The position numbers and the translations under genes were made by a program. A DNA stretch of 64,000 nucleotides from Ramlibacter pinisoli (GTDB lineage Bacteria; Pseudomonadota; Gammaproteobacteria; Burkholderiales; Burkholderiaceae_C). The notes below the pieces were generated by a model, which did not search any database, was not told the origin of the DNA, and saw nothing but the letters and a program-made list of their open reading frames with translations. Shown one piece after another: positions 52,018 to 60,691 of the stretch (position 1 is the stretch's first letter; the number at the start of each line of letters is the position of its first letter). The stretch spans positions 310,001 through 374,000 of the forward strand of contig NZ_WSEL01000009.1 in assembly GCF_009758015.1 (NCBI RefSeq), in the 5' to 3' direction.

Positions 52018-52891
52018 ACGCCTCGCTCCCGCGCGTCCAGTTCACGTTGGTCAGGCCCGGATTGCGATTGACCAGCGCGCGGTTGTAGAGCGGGTGGCGC
52101 GTGCTGCGCACCTCGTGCTCGATCTGGAACAGCCGGCGGCCGTCGCGCGGGTCGCAGATCCACTCCAGCCGCCATTCGTGCGGATCGACATCCTTGGTGA
52201 TCAGGCCGTGCTCGCGCAGCCAGCGGTAGGGGCTGGAGAAATCGGCCAGGTACACCAGGAAGTGGTGACCGTCGTAGGGCGGCAGCTCGCGGTCGGTCTC
52301 GGTGAAGCGCAGGGTCTGGAAGCTGCCGGCACGCACGATGGCCTGGCGCCCGCGCATCTGTGCCGGCGCGCCCATGACCTCGTCGTAGAAGCGGGCGATG
52401 CCCTCGGCGGTGCCGGCCGGGACGTCGAAGTCGATGTAGGCCAGGCCGATCTCGATGCCCGGCCACTCGGGCGACGGCGCATGGCAGCGGATGCGGTTGC
52501 CCCAGGGACAGGTGAGGTCGACCACACCGTCGCCGACCGTGGCGTCGAAGGCGTGCGGGCGGTCGGGCACGACGCGGCGCGATTCGCTGCGCACCTTGTC
52601 CATGCGCGCGGTCAGCGCGGCCAGGTCGGGCAGCACGAAGCCGGCGGTGCCGCGCAGGCGCTGGGGCGTGCCGCCGCGGCTGGGCAGGTGCACCTGCGTG
52701 CGCCCGAAGTTCACCCACATGTTGTCCAGGCCGTTGAACAGGTAGGGATCGCGCGTGCCGCCCAGGCCCACGACGTAGAACAGCGTCGCGAGGCGCTGGT
52801 CGTCGATCACGCAGTTGTAGTGCTCGAGCAGGGTGATGTTGCCGAGGTCGTCGGCGGCCCGGTCGAAGGGCGGACGGTCGCTTGCGCTCAT
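52001..52891 (-). CDS. VOC superfamily (glyoxalase/extradiol dioxygenase fold) protein
   Basis: 296 residues from MSASDRPPFDRAADDLGNIT. Two VOC modules are visible: LLEHYNCVIDDQRLATLFYVVGLG to TRMDKVRSESRRVV, and IEIGLAYIDFDVPAGTAEGIARFYDEVMG to GHHFLVYLADFSSPYRWLREHGL. A possible metal set is His25, Glu residues in the second half and His in YDGHHF. It overlaps the upstream lactonase gene by ATGA. It belongs to the IclR-controlled operon starting at 54644 and could be a ring-cleavage dioxygenase or an isomerase; no closer assignment is possible by eye. Confidence 0.85.
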   Translation of the reverse strand: MSASDRPPFDRAADDLGNITLLEHYNCVIDDQRLATLFYVVGLGGTRDPYLFNGLDNMWVNFGRTQVHLPSRGGTPQRLRGTAGFVLPDLAALTARMDKVRSESRRVVPDRPHAFDATVGDGVVDLTCPWGNRIRCHAPSPEWPGIEIGLAYIDFDVPAGTAEGIARFYDEVMGAPAQMRGRQAIVRAGSFQTLRFTETDRELPPYDGHHFLVYLADFSSPYRWLREHGLITKDVDPHEWRLEWICDPRDGRRLFQIEHEVRSTRHPLYNRALVNRNPGLTNVNWTRGSEAFKGGY

Positions 52892-53808
52892 GGCTGGCTC
52901 CTGGTTGCGCCGGACGGCGGCGTGCCGAATCGCTGCTCCGGCAGGCCGGGCACGTCCACCTCGACCGATAGCACCGAGCCGGCCAGCGGCTCCTGGCGCA
53001 ACCGCCCGCGGTCGAGGAACTTGCGGGCGGTCGTGATGTAGAGGGTCGTGAGGCCGGGGCCGCCCAGGCACACGCAGGTGGGGTTGGTCACCGGCAGGTC
53101 GATCACCCGGTCGATCTCGCCGGCCGGCGTGTAGCGCACCACCCGGCTGCCGGCGAAGATGGCATTCCAGAGGTAGCCCTGCGCATCGACACAGGCGCCG
53201 TCCGGGCGCAGCCGCGCGGCCGTGTGGTCGGCGAACACGCGTTTGTTGGCCAGCGTGCCCTGGTCCAGGTCGAGATCGAACTGCCAGGTGGTGAAGCGGC
53301 GCGTGTCGGAGAAATAGAGCCGGTCCTGCGCCGGCGACAGGGCCACGGTGTTGGAGACGATCACGTCGTCGAACAGCCGCTCGCAGCGGCCGTCGGGGTC
53401 GACCCGGTAGAACGCGCCCTGCGGCCGGTGCAGCTGGTTGTCCATGGTGCCCACCCAGAAGCGGCCGCGGGCGTCGCAGCGGCCGTCGTTCAGCCGGTTG
53501 TCGCGATCGGCCGGTTCCACCTGGCACAGCAGCCGCTGCTCGCCGGTGCCCAGGTCGAACAGGAACAGGCCCAGGTCGATGCCCAGCAGCACCGTGCCGG
53601 GCTGTTGCGCCAGGGCCAGCGAGCCGACGTAGCGACCGTCGAAGGTGAAGCTGTCGTGCCGGCCGGTGGCGGGATGGAACCGCTGCAGCCGGCCGCCGTC
53701 GATGTCCAGCCACAGCAGCGAGCGGGTGCGCTCGCACCACAGCGGCGTCTCGCCCAGCAGGTCGGTGCCCGGCACCGCGCAGTGCACGCCGGCATGTCCC
53801 GCCGTCAT
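52888..53808 (-). CDS. SMP-30/gluconolactonase/LRE family protein
   Basis: 306 residues. The six-bladed propeller has the expected metal residues: LLGETPLWCERTRSLLWLDIDGGRLQRF (Glu), NRLNDGRCDARGRFWVGTMD (Asn, Asp), DDVIVSNTVALSPAQDRLYFSDT (Asn), and RPDGACVDAQGYLWNAIFAG (Asp). It hydrolyses sugar or cyclic acid lactones with a divalent metal in the cytosol. It is coupled by ATGA to the IclR gene upstream and to the VOC gene downstream. Confidence 0.92.
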   Translation of the reverse strand: MTAGHAGVHCAVPGTDLLGETPLWCERTRSLLWLDIDGGRLQRFHPATGRHDSFTFDGRYVGSLALAQQPGTVLLGIDLGLFLFDLGTGEQRLLCQVEPADRDNRLNDGRCDARGRFWVGTMDNQLHRPQGAFYRVDPDGRCERLFDDVIVSNTVALSPAQDRLYFSDTRRFTTWQFDLDLDQGTLANKRVFADHTAARLRPDGACVDAQGYLWNAIFAGSRVVRYTPAGEIDRVIDLPVTNPTCVCLGGPGLTTLYITTARKFLDRGRLRQEPLAGSVLSVEVDVPGLPEQRFGTPPSGATRSQP

Positions 53809-54644
53809 GCTGCCTTCCGGGCGCGGCGCGCCGGCCGTTCGGCCACGTTGCCCCAGGTGCCGACGTTGGCGCCCTTGAGCAGCGGCGAGGCGTGGCCGGT
53901 GGCAGCCAGTTCGTCGGCGGCGGCCAGCAGCGGCTGGCCGAACTGCAGCATGCGCGGCAGCGTCAGGCGCGACGACGGCCCGGCGATCACCACCACGCCG
54001 GTGGCGCGCTCGCCGGCGCGCTGCACCGGCGCCGCCATCGAGCTCATGCCCGGCGCATAGGCGTCCTGGATGATGCTGAAGCGGCGCTTGCGGCCTTCGT
54101 CCAGCGCCTTCAGCAGCGCCTTGATGCTGGTGGGCGCGGCCGGGCCGTAGTGCTTCGGGTCGCCGATGCCCTGGCGCGTGACGTAGGCGATGGCGTCGTC
54201 CTCGGGCAGCGTCATCAGCCAGGCCTGCCCCGCCGCGCTGCACGACAGGCGCAGGTCGATGCCCATGTCGGGGTCGTACAGCAGGCCCGAGCGCGCGCCC
54301 TGGGCCTTGGCCACCAGCGTCAGGCGCTCGCCGTCGACGATGGCCAGCCGCACCAGTTCCTCGGTGGCCTGCGCCAGCCGGTTGATCACCGGTTGCGCGA
54401 TGTCGACCACGCCCGACTTGCCCAGGAAGCTCAGGCCCATGGACGCCATCTTGGTGGTGAGCGCGTAGTCGCCGCGCTGCGGCAGCTGGCGCACGTAGCC
54501 ATAGCCGATCAGCTCGTGCAGGGTGCGATGGCAGCCGCTGCGCAGCTGGTTCAGGTCGGTCGCGATCTGCGCCAGCGCGGCGCCGTCGGGGTAGTCGACC
54601 AGGTACTCGAGGATCGCGAGCGATTTCTCCAGGGCACCACTCAT
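53805..54644 (-). CDS. IclR family transcriptional regulator
   Basis: 279 residues from MSGALEKSLAILEYLVDYPDG; the frame extends to 54914 but reads through the promoter. The winged HTH is LAQIATDLNQLRSGCHRTLHELIGYGYVRQL, and the effector domain contains EELVRLAIVDGERLTLVAKAQGARSGLLYDPDMG and APVQRAGERATGVVVIAG. It is the first gene of the minus-strand operon and divergent from the long plus-strand operon starting at 54781. Three copies of an AAGTTGAA half-site lie just upstream. Confidence 0.92.
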   Translation of the reverse strand: MSGALEKSLAILEYLVDYPDGAALAQIATDLNQLRSGCHRTLHELIGYGYVRQLPQRGDYALTTKMASMGLSFLGKSGVVDIAQPVINRLAQATEELVRLAIVDGERLTLVAKAQGARSGLLYDPDMGIDLRLSCSAAGQAWLMTLPEDDAIAYVTRQGIGDPKHYGPAAPTSIKALLKALDEGRKRRFSIIQDAYAPGMSSMAAPVQRAGERATGVVVIAGPSSRLTLPRMLQFGQPLLAAADELAATGHASPLLKGANVGTWGNVAERPARRARKAA

Positions 54645-54667
54645 GCGGGCACGTCCTTCGCCGTTCA

Positions 54668-54707
54668 AAAGTTGAATGCTATCTAAAAGTTGAACGTCAT
54701 TCAACTT
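54668..54707. promoter_or_regulatory. IclR operator candidate (AAGTTGAA half-sites)
   Basis: AAGTTGAATG at 54669-54678, AAGTTGAACG at 54687-54696 and the inverted CATTCAACTT at 54698-54707. The last two form GTTGAA-CGTCA-TTCAAC, a typical IclR palindrome. The site is 24 bp from the IclR start and 74 bp from the divergent operon. Confidence 0.65.
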
Positions 54708-54780
54708 CTTGGCATGATCGGCCGATGGGCGGCGCCGGAAGTCCCGGCACTCCGCACCTGAACGGTGGAGACAGGCAGGC

Positions 54781-55461
54781 ATGGCTTTGTTGGGACAGGC
54801 GGCGCTCGCGATGTGGTGGGACATGGCGCCCGCGATGCGGACGGAATTCCAGGACTGGCATTCGCACGAACACTTCCGCGAGCGGCTGGCCATCCCCGGC
54901 TTCCGGCGCGCCACGCGCTGGGCCAGTGCCGACGGCGGCGAAGGCGTGTTCCAGCTCTACGAACTGGAGGCCTACGCCACCCTGTCGTCCAGCCACTACC
55001 TCGCCAGCCTGAACGCGCCGACGCCCTGGTCCACGCGCATGATGCCGCACCACCGCCACATGGTGCGCAGCCAGTGCCGGGTGCTGGCATCCACCGGCGC
55101 CGGGGTCGCCCGCCATGCGCTCGCCGTGCGCCTGTCGCCGGCGCCCGGCCGCGACGAGGCGCTGCAGGCCGGCCTGCAGGCGCTGGCGGCCTCGCTGGCC
55201 GACCAGGCCGGCTGCGTGGGCGGCCACCTGCTGCGCCACGAGCCGCCGCCCATCGAGACCACCACCGAGCAGAAGATCCGTGGCGGCGACCGCTTCGCCG
55301 ACTGGGTGTTCGTGGCCGTGGGCTACGACGAGGCGGTGCTGCGCGCCCTGGCGGCATCCCGGCTCGGGCCCGAGGCTTTGCAGGCAGCGGGCGCGGCCGC
55401 CGGCGCCGAGAGCGGCCTGTACACCGTGTCCTTCTCGGCGACGCCGGCCGACGTCCGATGA
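54781..55461 (+). CDS. Uncharacterised protein, probable dimeric alpha/beta-barrel (EthD/DUF4286-like)
   Basis: 226 residues. MALLGQAALAMWWDMAPAMRTEFQDWHSHEHFRERLAIPGFRRATRW is the pattern of a ferredoxin-like barrel protein with an acidic/His edge (FQDWHSHEHFRER), and a second similar half begins around ALAVRLSPAPGRDEALQAGLQALAASLADQAG. This looks like two fused half-barrels. No signal peptide. It opens the plus-strand operon and overlaps the next gene (ATGA). Such folds often act as small monooxygenases, lyases or hydrolase partners in degradation pathways. The actual activity is unknown. Confidence 0.78.
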   Translation: MALLGQAALAMWWDMAPAMRTEFQDWHSHEHFRERLAIPGFRRATRWASADGGEGVFQLYELEAYATLSSSHYLASLNAPTPWSTRMMPHHRHMVRSQCRVLASTGAGVARHALAVRLSPAPGRDEALQAGLQALAASLADQAGCVGGHLLRHEPPPIETTTEQKIRGGDRFADWVFVAVGYDEAVLRALAASRLGPEALQAAGAAAGAESGLYTVSFSATPADVR

Positions 55462-56288
55462 CGACGCGCCCGACGGCCGGCGCCCCGCATCCGGTGGGGC
55501 TCGCGCACCTCACCGTGATCGAACTCACCCCGCCGCAGGTGGTGGAGACGGCGGCCGATGCCGGCTACACGCACCTGGGGCTGCGGATCGCGCCGGCGTC
55601 GGATGGCGAGCGGCAGCACCCCATGATCGGCGGCACGCCCATGCTGCGCGAGACGCTGGCGCGGCTGCGCGACCGCGGCGTGGCGGTGCACGACGTCGAG
55701 CTGGTGCGGCTGTCGGGGACCAGCGAGGTCGCCCGCTTCGAACCCCTGATCGCGACCGCCGCCGAGCTCGGTGCCAGCCGCCTGCTGGTGGCGGGCGACG
55801 ACGCCGACGAGGAGCGGCTGGCCGACCGCTTCCATGCGCTCGCGCAGCTGGCGGCGCGCTACGGCGTGCAGCTGGGCCTGGAGTTCATGCCCTGGCGCGG
55901 CATCCGCGACCTGCCCTCGGCCCTGCGCGTGGTGCAGCGCGCCGGCGTGGGCGGCGTCATCGTCGACGCCATCCATCTCGACCGCTCGGGCGGCACGGCG
56001 GCCGACCTGGCCGCGCTGCCGGCCGCGGCCTGGGCCTGGTTCCAGATCTGCGACGCACCGGCGCAGCGGCCCGCTTCCCAGGAGGAGCTGCTGTTCCAGA
56101 CGCGCCAGGCGCGGCTGCCACCCGGCCAGGGCGGACTCGACCTGCCCGGCATGCTGCGCGCGCTGCCGCCCGGCTGCATGGTCTCGATCGAGACGCCTCT
56201 GCACGGGCGCCCCGGCCTGCTGCCGCCGGTGGAGCGGGCGCGCCAGCTGCGCCAGCTCACCCTCGCGCTCCTGGAGCAGGCAGGATGA
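55458..56288 (+). CDS. Sugar phosphate isomerase/epimerase family TIM barrel protein
   Basis: 276 residues. The AP-endonuclease-2-like barrel is shown by GLAHLTVIELTPPQVVETAADAGYTHLGLRI, DVELVRLSG, GVQLGLEFMPWRGIRDLPSALRVV (metal Glu), GGVIVDAIHLDRSG (Asp, His) and WFQICDAPAQRP (Asp). CMVSIETPLHG would hold the last Glu. These enzymes isomerise or dehydrate sugar- or inositol-like compounds, and 3-dehydroshikimate dehydratase is also a member. It is coupled to the genes before and after it by ATGA overlaps. Confidence 0.9.
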   Translation: MTTRPTAGAPHPVGLAHLTVIELTPPQVVETAADAGYTHLGLRIAPASDGERQHPMIGGTPMLRETLARLRDRGVAVHDVELVRLSGTSEVARFEPLIATAAELGASRLLVAGDDADEERLADRFHALAQLAARYGVQLGLEFMPWRGIRDLPSALRVVQRAGVGGVIVDAIHLDRSGGTAADLAALPAAAWAWFQICDAPAQRPASQEELLFQTRQARLPPGQGGLDLPGMLRALPPGCMVSIETPLHGRPGLLPPVERARQLRQLTLALLEQAG

Positions 56289-57889
56289 CCGCCGCCGAAC
56301 GCTGGGACCGCGAGGTCGACTACCTGGTGATCGGGGCCGGCAGCGCGGGCTGCGTGCTGGCCGACCGCCTGACCGAGGACGGCCGGTACCGGGTGCTGCT
56401 GGTCGAGGCCGGGCCGGCCGACCGCAATCCCTTCATCCACGTGCCGGCCGGCTTCCTGCGCCTGATCGACGACCCGGTGGTGAGCTGGCGCTACCGCTCG
56501 GAGCCGGATGCGGCCCAGGACGGCCGCGTCATCGCCTACCCGCAGGGCCGCATGCTGGGCGGCACCGGCAGCATGAACGGCATGCTGTACGTGCGCAGCG
56601 CTCCGGCCGAACACCGCGAGTGGCTGGCGCAGGGCTGCGAAGGCTGGTCGTTCGAGGAGGTGCTGCCGTACTACGAGCGCATCGAGAACGTCGACGGCGC
56701 CGCGCCGGCCAACCGGCTGCCGGTGTCGACCTTCGCCGAGAAACACCCGCTGAACGGCGCCTTCCTGCAGGCCTGCGCCGAGGCCGGCCTGCCGCTGCGC
56801 GAGCACCTGAACGGCCCCGAGCGCGAAGGCGCCGCGGCCTTCCACCAGAACCGGGCCGGGCGCTTCCGCCGCGGCCCCGCCCAGACCTACCTGCGCCAGG
56901 CACGCGGCCGCCGCAATCTCGAGGTGATGACCGGCACGCTGGCGCAACGGCTGCTGTTCGACGGCACCAGCGCCAGCGGTGCCGAACTGCAGGGGCCGAC
57001 GGGCCGCCTGCGGGTGCGGGCACGGCGCGAAGTCATCGTGGCCTGCGGCGCGATTCGCTCGCCGCACCTGCTGCAGCTGTCGGGCATCGGGCCGGCCGAC
57101 CTGCTGCAGGGCCTGGGCATCCCGCTGCTGGCCGAGCGGCCCGGCGTCGGCGCCAACCTGCGCGACCACTATTCGGTGCGCCTGACCCAGCGCGTGCGCG
57201 GCATCGGCACGCTGAACGAGCGCACCCGCGGGCTGGCGCTCGGCCTGGAGCTGCTGCGCTATGCGGCCACCGGCGCGGGGCTGCTCACGCTGGGCGCCAG
57301 TACCTGCGCGGCGTTCGCGCGCAGCGCCGCGCACCGCACGGCGCCCGACCTGCAACTGAGCTTCGCACCGGCCAGCTTCCAGCCCGGCACCTACTCGCTG
57401 GAGCGCGAAGGCGGCATGACCATCAGCGTCTACCAGTCCTACCCGCACAGCACGGGCAGCGTGCGCGCCCGCACGGCCGATGCCGCCGACGCGCCGGCGA
57501 TCACGCCGTGCTACCTCAGCGCCGCCGCCGACGGCGAGGCGCTGCTGGCCGGGCTGCGGCTGGCGCGCCGGCTGTTCTCGATGCCGGCGCTGCAGCAATG
57601 GGGGGTGGAGGAGACGCTGCCCGGCGCCGCCGTCGACAGCGACACCGAGTGGCTGGACTACGCGCGGGCCCGCGGCGTGTCGGGCTACCACCTGGTGGGG
57701 ACCTGCCGCATGGGCGGCGCCGATGCGGTGGTCGACCCGCGGCTGCGGGTGCGCGGCGTGCAGCGGCTGCGCGTCATCGACGCCTCGGTGCTGCCCACCA
57801 CCACCTCCGGCAATTCGAACGCACCCACCCTGATGGTGGCCGAGAAGGGCGCCGCCATGGTGCTGGCCGACGCGCAGGCCACGCCATGA
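56285..57889 (+). CDS. GMC family FAD oxidoreductase (choline dehydrogenase-like)
   Basis: 534 residues. The FAD site is YLVIGAGSAGCVLADRLTEDGRYRVLLVEAGP, then PQGRMLGGTGSMNGMLYVR and the GMC signature GAIRSPHLLQLSGIGPADLL. The C-terminal catalytic region has VSGYHLVGTCRMGGADAVVDPRLRVRGVQRLRVIDASVLPTTTSGNSNAPTLMVAEKGA with the expected His and Asn. It oxidises an alcohol to an aldehyde or ketone. The absence of a signal peptide puts it in the cytosol. It is the third gene of the operon. Confidence 0.94.
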   Translation: MTAAERWDREVDYLVIGAGSAGCVLADRLTEDGRYRVLLVEAGPADRNPFIHVPAGFLRLIDDPVVSWRYRSEPDAAQDGRVIAYPQGRMLGGTGSMNGMLYVRSAPAEHREWLAQGCEGWSFEEVLPYYERIENVDGAAPANRLPVSTFAEKHPLNGAFLQACAEAGLPLREHLNGPEREGAAAFHQNRAGRFRRGPAQTYLRQARGRRNLEVMTGTLAQRLLFDGTSASGAELQGPTGRLRVRARREVIVACGAIRSPHLLQLSGIGPADLLQGLGIPLLAERPGVGANLRDHYSVRLTQRVRGIGTLNERTRGLALGLELLRYAATGAGLLTLGASTCAAFARSAAHRTAPDLQLSFAPASFQPGTYSLEREGGMTISVYQSYPHSTGSVRARTADAADAPAITPCYLSAAADGEALLAGLRLARRLFSMPALQQWGVEETLPGAAVDSDTEWLDYARARGVSGYHLVGTCRMGGADAVVDPRLRVRGVQRLRVIDASVLPTTTSGNSNAPTLMVAEKGAAMVLADAQATP

Positions 57890-59616
57890 AGCGCGATCTC
57901 GATCCGCGAGCCGCTTCGCCCGCCGTGCGCGAAGTCGACCTGGTCGTCTGCGGCGCCGGCGCGGCCGGCATGGCCACCGCCCTGTTCGCGGCCCTGGAGG
58001 GCCTGGACGTGCTGCTGCTCGAGCAGTCGCGCTGGGTCGGCGGCACCAGCGCCCTGGCGGCCGGCGCCCTGTGGATCCCCAACACGCACCTGGCCGCCGG
58101 CTCGGGCGACACGCCAGCCCGTGCCGCCCACTACCTCGAGCTCGCCACCGGCGGCCGCTCGCCGGCCGCCCTGCGCGAGCGCTTCCTGGCCCTGGGGCCG
58201 CAGGCGGTGCGCTGCCTGGAAGACCACACCGAGGTGCGTCTGCGTGCCTTCCCGCACCACCCCGACTACCTGGCCGAGCTGCCCGACGCCACCACCTGGG
58301 GCCGCGTCCTGGAGTGCCTGCCGTTCGACGGCCGCCAGCTGGGACCGGCGCTGGCCCTGGTGCGCCCGCCCATCCCCGAGTTCACCATCCTGGGCGGGAT
58401 GATGGTCGACCGCATCGACATCGGCCACCTGCTCAACGCCACGCGCTCGCGCGCCTCGTTCCTGCATGCGGCCCGCCTGCTGCTGCGGCATGCCGGCGAC
58501 CGGCTGCGCCATCCGCGCGGTGCCCGGCTGGTGATGGGCAATGCGCTGGTCGGCCGGCTGCTGCAGTCGCTGCGCCAGCGCCAGGTGCCGATCTGGACCG
58601 GCACGCCGGTGCAACAGCTGGTGCAGACCGCAGGCCGCGTCACCGGCGTGGTGGCCCTGCGCGACGGCCAGCCGCTGGAAGTGAAGGCGCGGCTGGGCGT
58701 GGTGCTGGCCGGCGGCGGCTTCAACGACCACCCCGGCCTGCGCAGCCAGTTCATCCCGGCCGACGTGACGCACTCGCCCCGCGCCGGTTGCGCCATCGGC
58801 ACGCTGCTGCAGGAAGCGATCGGGCTCGGTGCCCGGTTCGTGCGGCCGGCCGGCAGCGCCGCGTTCTGGGCCCCGGTGTCGGTGCACCGGCGCGGCGACG
58901 GCAGCACCGCCGTGTTCCCCCATTTCGTCCTCGACCGGGCCAAGCCCGGCACGGTGGTCGTCAACGCGGCCGGCGAGCGCTTCCTCAACGAGAGCCTTTC
59001 GTATCACCAGTTCGGCGAGCGCATGCTGGCCGAGGGGCCGGGCGGCCGGCCCAACGCCGTCGCCTGGCTCATCGCCGACCAGCGCGCACTCACCCGCTAC
59101 GGGCTGGGCATGGTGCGCCCGGGCGGGCGCAGCCTGGCGCACTACCTGCGCGAGGGCTACCTGGTGCGTGCGCCGTCGATCGCGGCCCTGGCCGGCCAGC
59201 TGGGCATCGACGCGGCCGCCCTGCAACGGACCATCGAGCGCATGAACGGCCACGCCCGCACCGGCGTGGACACCGAGTTCCAGCGCGGCAGCTCCGCCTA
59301 CCAGCGCAACCTGGGCGATCCGGCGGTGCAGCCCAATCCCACCCTGGCGCCCATCGCCCAGGCGCCCTATTACGCCGTGCGGCTGCAGCCCGCCGACATC
59401 GCGGCCATCGCCGGCCTCGCCACCGACCCCGAGGCGCGCGTGCTGCGCGGCGACGCACCCATCGCCGGCCTGTACGCCGTGGGCAACGACATGCAGTCGG
59501 TGATGGGCGACGCCTATCCCGGCCCCGGCATCAACCTCGGCCCCGCCCTCGTCTTCGCCTATGCCGCCGTGCAGGCCGCGAAGGCATCCATTCCCTTGCA
59601 GGCAGGTACCCCATGA
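57886..59616 (+). CDS. FAD-binding oxidoreductase of the fumarate reductase/3-ketosteroid dehydrogenase superfamily
   Basis: 576 residues. EVDLVVCGAGAAGMATALFAALEGLDVLLLEQSRWVGGTSALAAGALWIPNT is the FAD site of the KstD-like branch. GVVLAGGGFNDHPGLRSQFIP, PGTVVVNAAGERFLNESLSYHQF and the C-terminal GLYAVGNDMQSVMGDAYPGPGINLGPALVFAY complete it. These enzymes introduce or reduce C=C bonds next to a carbonyl; steroid Delta1-dehydrogenase is the best-known member. The substrate here is unknown. The gene overlaps both neighbours. Confidence 0.9.
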   Translation: MKRDLDPRAASPAVREVDLVVCGAGAAGMATALFAALEGLDVLLLEQSRWVGGTSALAAGALWIPNTHLAAGSGDTPARAAHYLELATGGRSPAALRERFLALGPQAVRCLEDHTEVRLRAFPHHPDYLAELPDATTWGRVLECLPFDGRQLGPALALVRPPIPEFTILGGMMVDRIDIGHLLNATRSRASFLHAARLLLRHAGDRLRHPRGARLVMGNALVGRLLQSLRQRQVPIWTGTPVQQLVQTAGRVTGVVALRDGQPLEVKARLGVVLAGGGFNDHPGLRSQFIPADVTHSPRAGCAIGTLLQEAIGLGARFVRPAGSAAFWAPVSVHRRGDGSTAVFPHFVLDRAKPGTVVVNAAGERFLNESLSYHQFGERMLAEGPGGRPNAVAWLIADQRALTRYGLGMVRPGGRSLAHYLREGYLVRAPSIAALAGQLGIDAAALQRTIERMNGHARTGVDTEFQRGSSAYQRNLGDPAVQPNPTLAPIAQAPYYAVRLQPADIAAIAGLATDPEARVLRGDAPIAGLYAVGNDMQSVMGDAYPGPGINLGPALVFAYAAVQAAKASIPLQAGTP

Positions 59617-60647
59617 AAGCCGTCGCGAAACTCCGCCCCGAACCCGGGGCCATGGCCCTCATCGACGTCGACCCGCCGCAGCGCCGGCCGGGCGAAGTGC
59701 TGGTGCGCATCACGGCCGGCGGCATCTGCGGCACCGACGTCGCAATCTGGAAGTGGCACGAGGCCGTGGTCGGCCAGTACGCGCCCCGCTTCCCGCTGAT
59801 CGTCGGCCACGAGTTCGCCGGCACCGTGGTGGAGTCCGACGGCGACCGCGTGCCCCCCGGCACCGTGGTGGCGGTGAACCCGCAGATCGCCTGTGGCCAC
59901 TGCCGTTACTGCGGCCTGGGCCGCCCCACCCTGTGCGACGACCGCCGCCTGATGGGCGGCCGCATCGACGGCGGCTGGACCGAGCTGGTCAGCGTGCCGC
60001 AATGGAACGTGCACCCGCTGCCCGCGGGCACCGATGCCGCGGTCGCGCCCCTGCTGGAGCCGCTGTCGGTGGCCACGCACGCGGTGCTGGAGCGCGTGCC
60101 GGTGCGCGCCGGCGACGTGGTGGCCGTCATCGGCGCCGGCCCCATCGGCATCCTGTGCGCCGTGCTGGCCCTGGCGGCCGGCGCCCGGCAGGTGCTGGTG
60201 ACCGGCGTCGCGGCCGACGCCGGCCGGCTGCGGCTGGCGCGCGAGCTGGGGGCGGTGCCGGTCGACATCGACGCGGCCGACCCGCTGGCGGCGCTGCGCG
60301 CGCTGCAGGCCGACGGCGCCGACATCGTGTACGAGACCAGCGGCGTGGCCAGCACGCTGGAGCAGGCGGTGGCGATGTGCCGCCGCGGCGGCAGCGTGGG
60401 ACTGATCGGCCTGTGCCACGGCGCCAGCACCCTGCGCAGCACGCCCATCGTGCTCAAGGAGCTCGCCCTGATCGGCTCGCGCGGCTACAACGAGACCACC
60501 TGGCGGCTGATGATGACCGTGCTGCCGCGGGTCGCGGCCGACGTGCTCAAGCTGGTGACGCACCAGGTGGAGTTCCGCGATTTCGAGCGCGCGCTGCAGA
60601 TGGTCGAGCGTCGCGAGGGCAGCAAGATCGTGCTGCGCCCGTCCTGA
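59613..60647 (+). CDS. Zinc-dependent medium-chain alcohol dehydrogenase (threonine/sorbitol dehydrogenase-like)
   Basis: 344 residues. The catalytic zinc site comprises Cys39 in GGICGTDVAIWKW, the GHEFAGTVVE His-Glu pair and LLEPLSVATHAVLE. The structural zinc lobe CGHCRYCGLGRPTLC has all four Cys. The NAD motif is VAVIGAGPIGILCAVLALAAGA. It oxidises a secondary alcohol of a polyol or hydroxyacid. It follows the FAD oxidoreductase with an ATGA overlap and is 44 bp from the DctP gene. Confidence 0.93.
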   Translation: MKAVAKLRPEPGAMALIDVDPPQRRPGEVLVRITAGGICGTDVAIWKWHEAVVGQYAPRFPLIVGHEFAGTVVESDGDRVPPGTVVAVNPQIACGHCRYCGLGRPTLCDDRRLMGGRIDGGWTELVSVPQWNVHPLPAGTDAAVAPLLEPLSVATHAVLERVPVRAGDVVAVIGAGPIGILCAVLALAAGARQVLVTGVAADAGRLRLARELGAVPVDIDAADPLAALRALQADGADIVYETSGVASTLEQAVAMCRRGGSVGLIGLCHGASTLRSTPIVLKELALIGSRGYNETTWRLMMTVLPRVAADVLKLVTHQVEFRDFERALQMVERREGSKIVLRPS

Positions 60648-60691
60648 TTCCCGCTTCCTTTCCTTCCAACCCATTCCAAGGAGACACCCGC

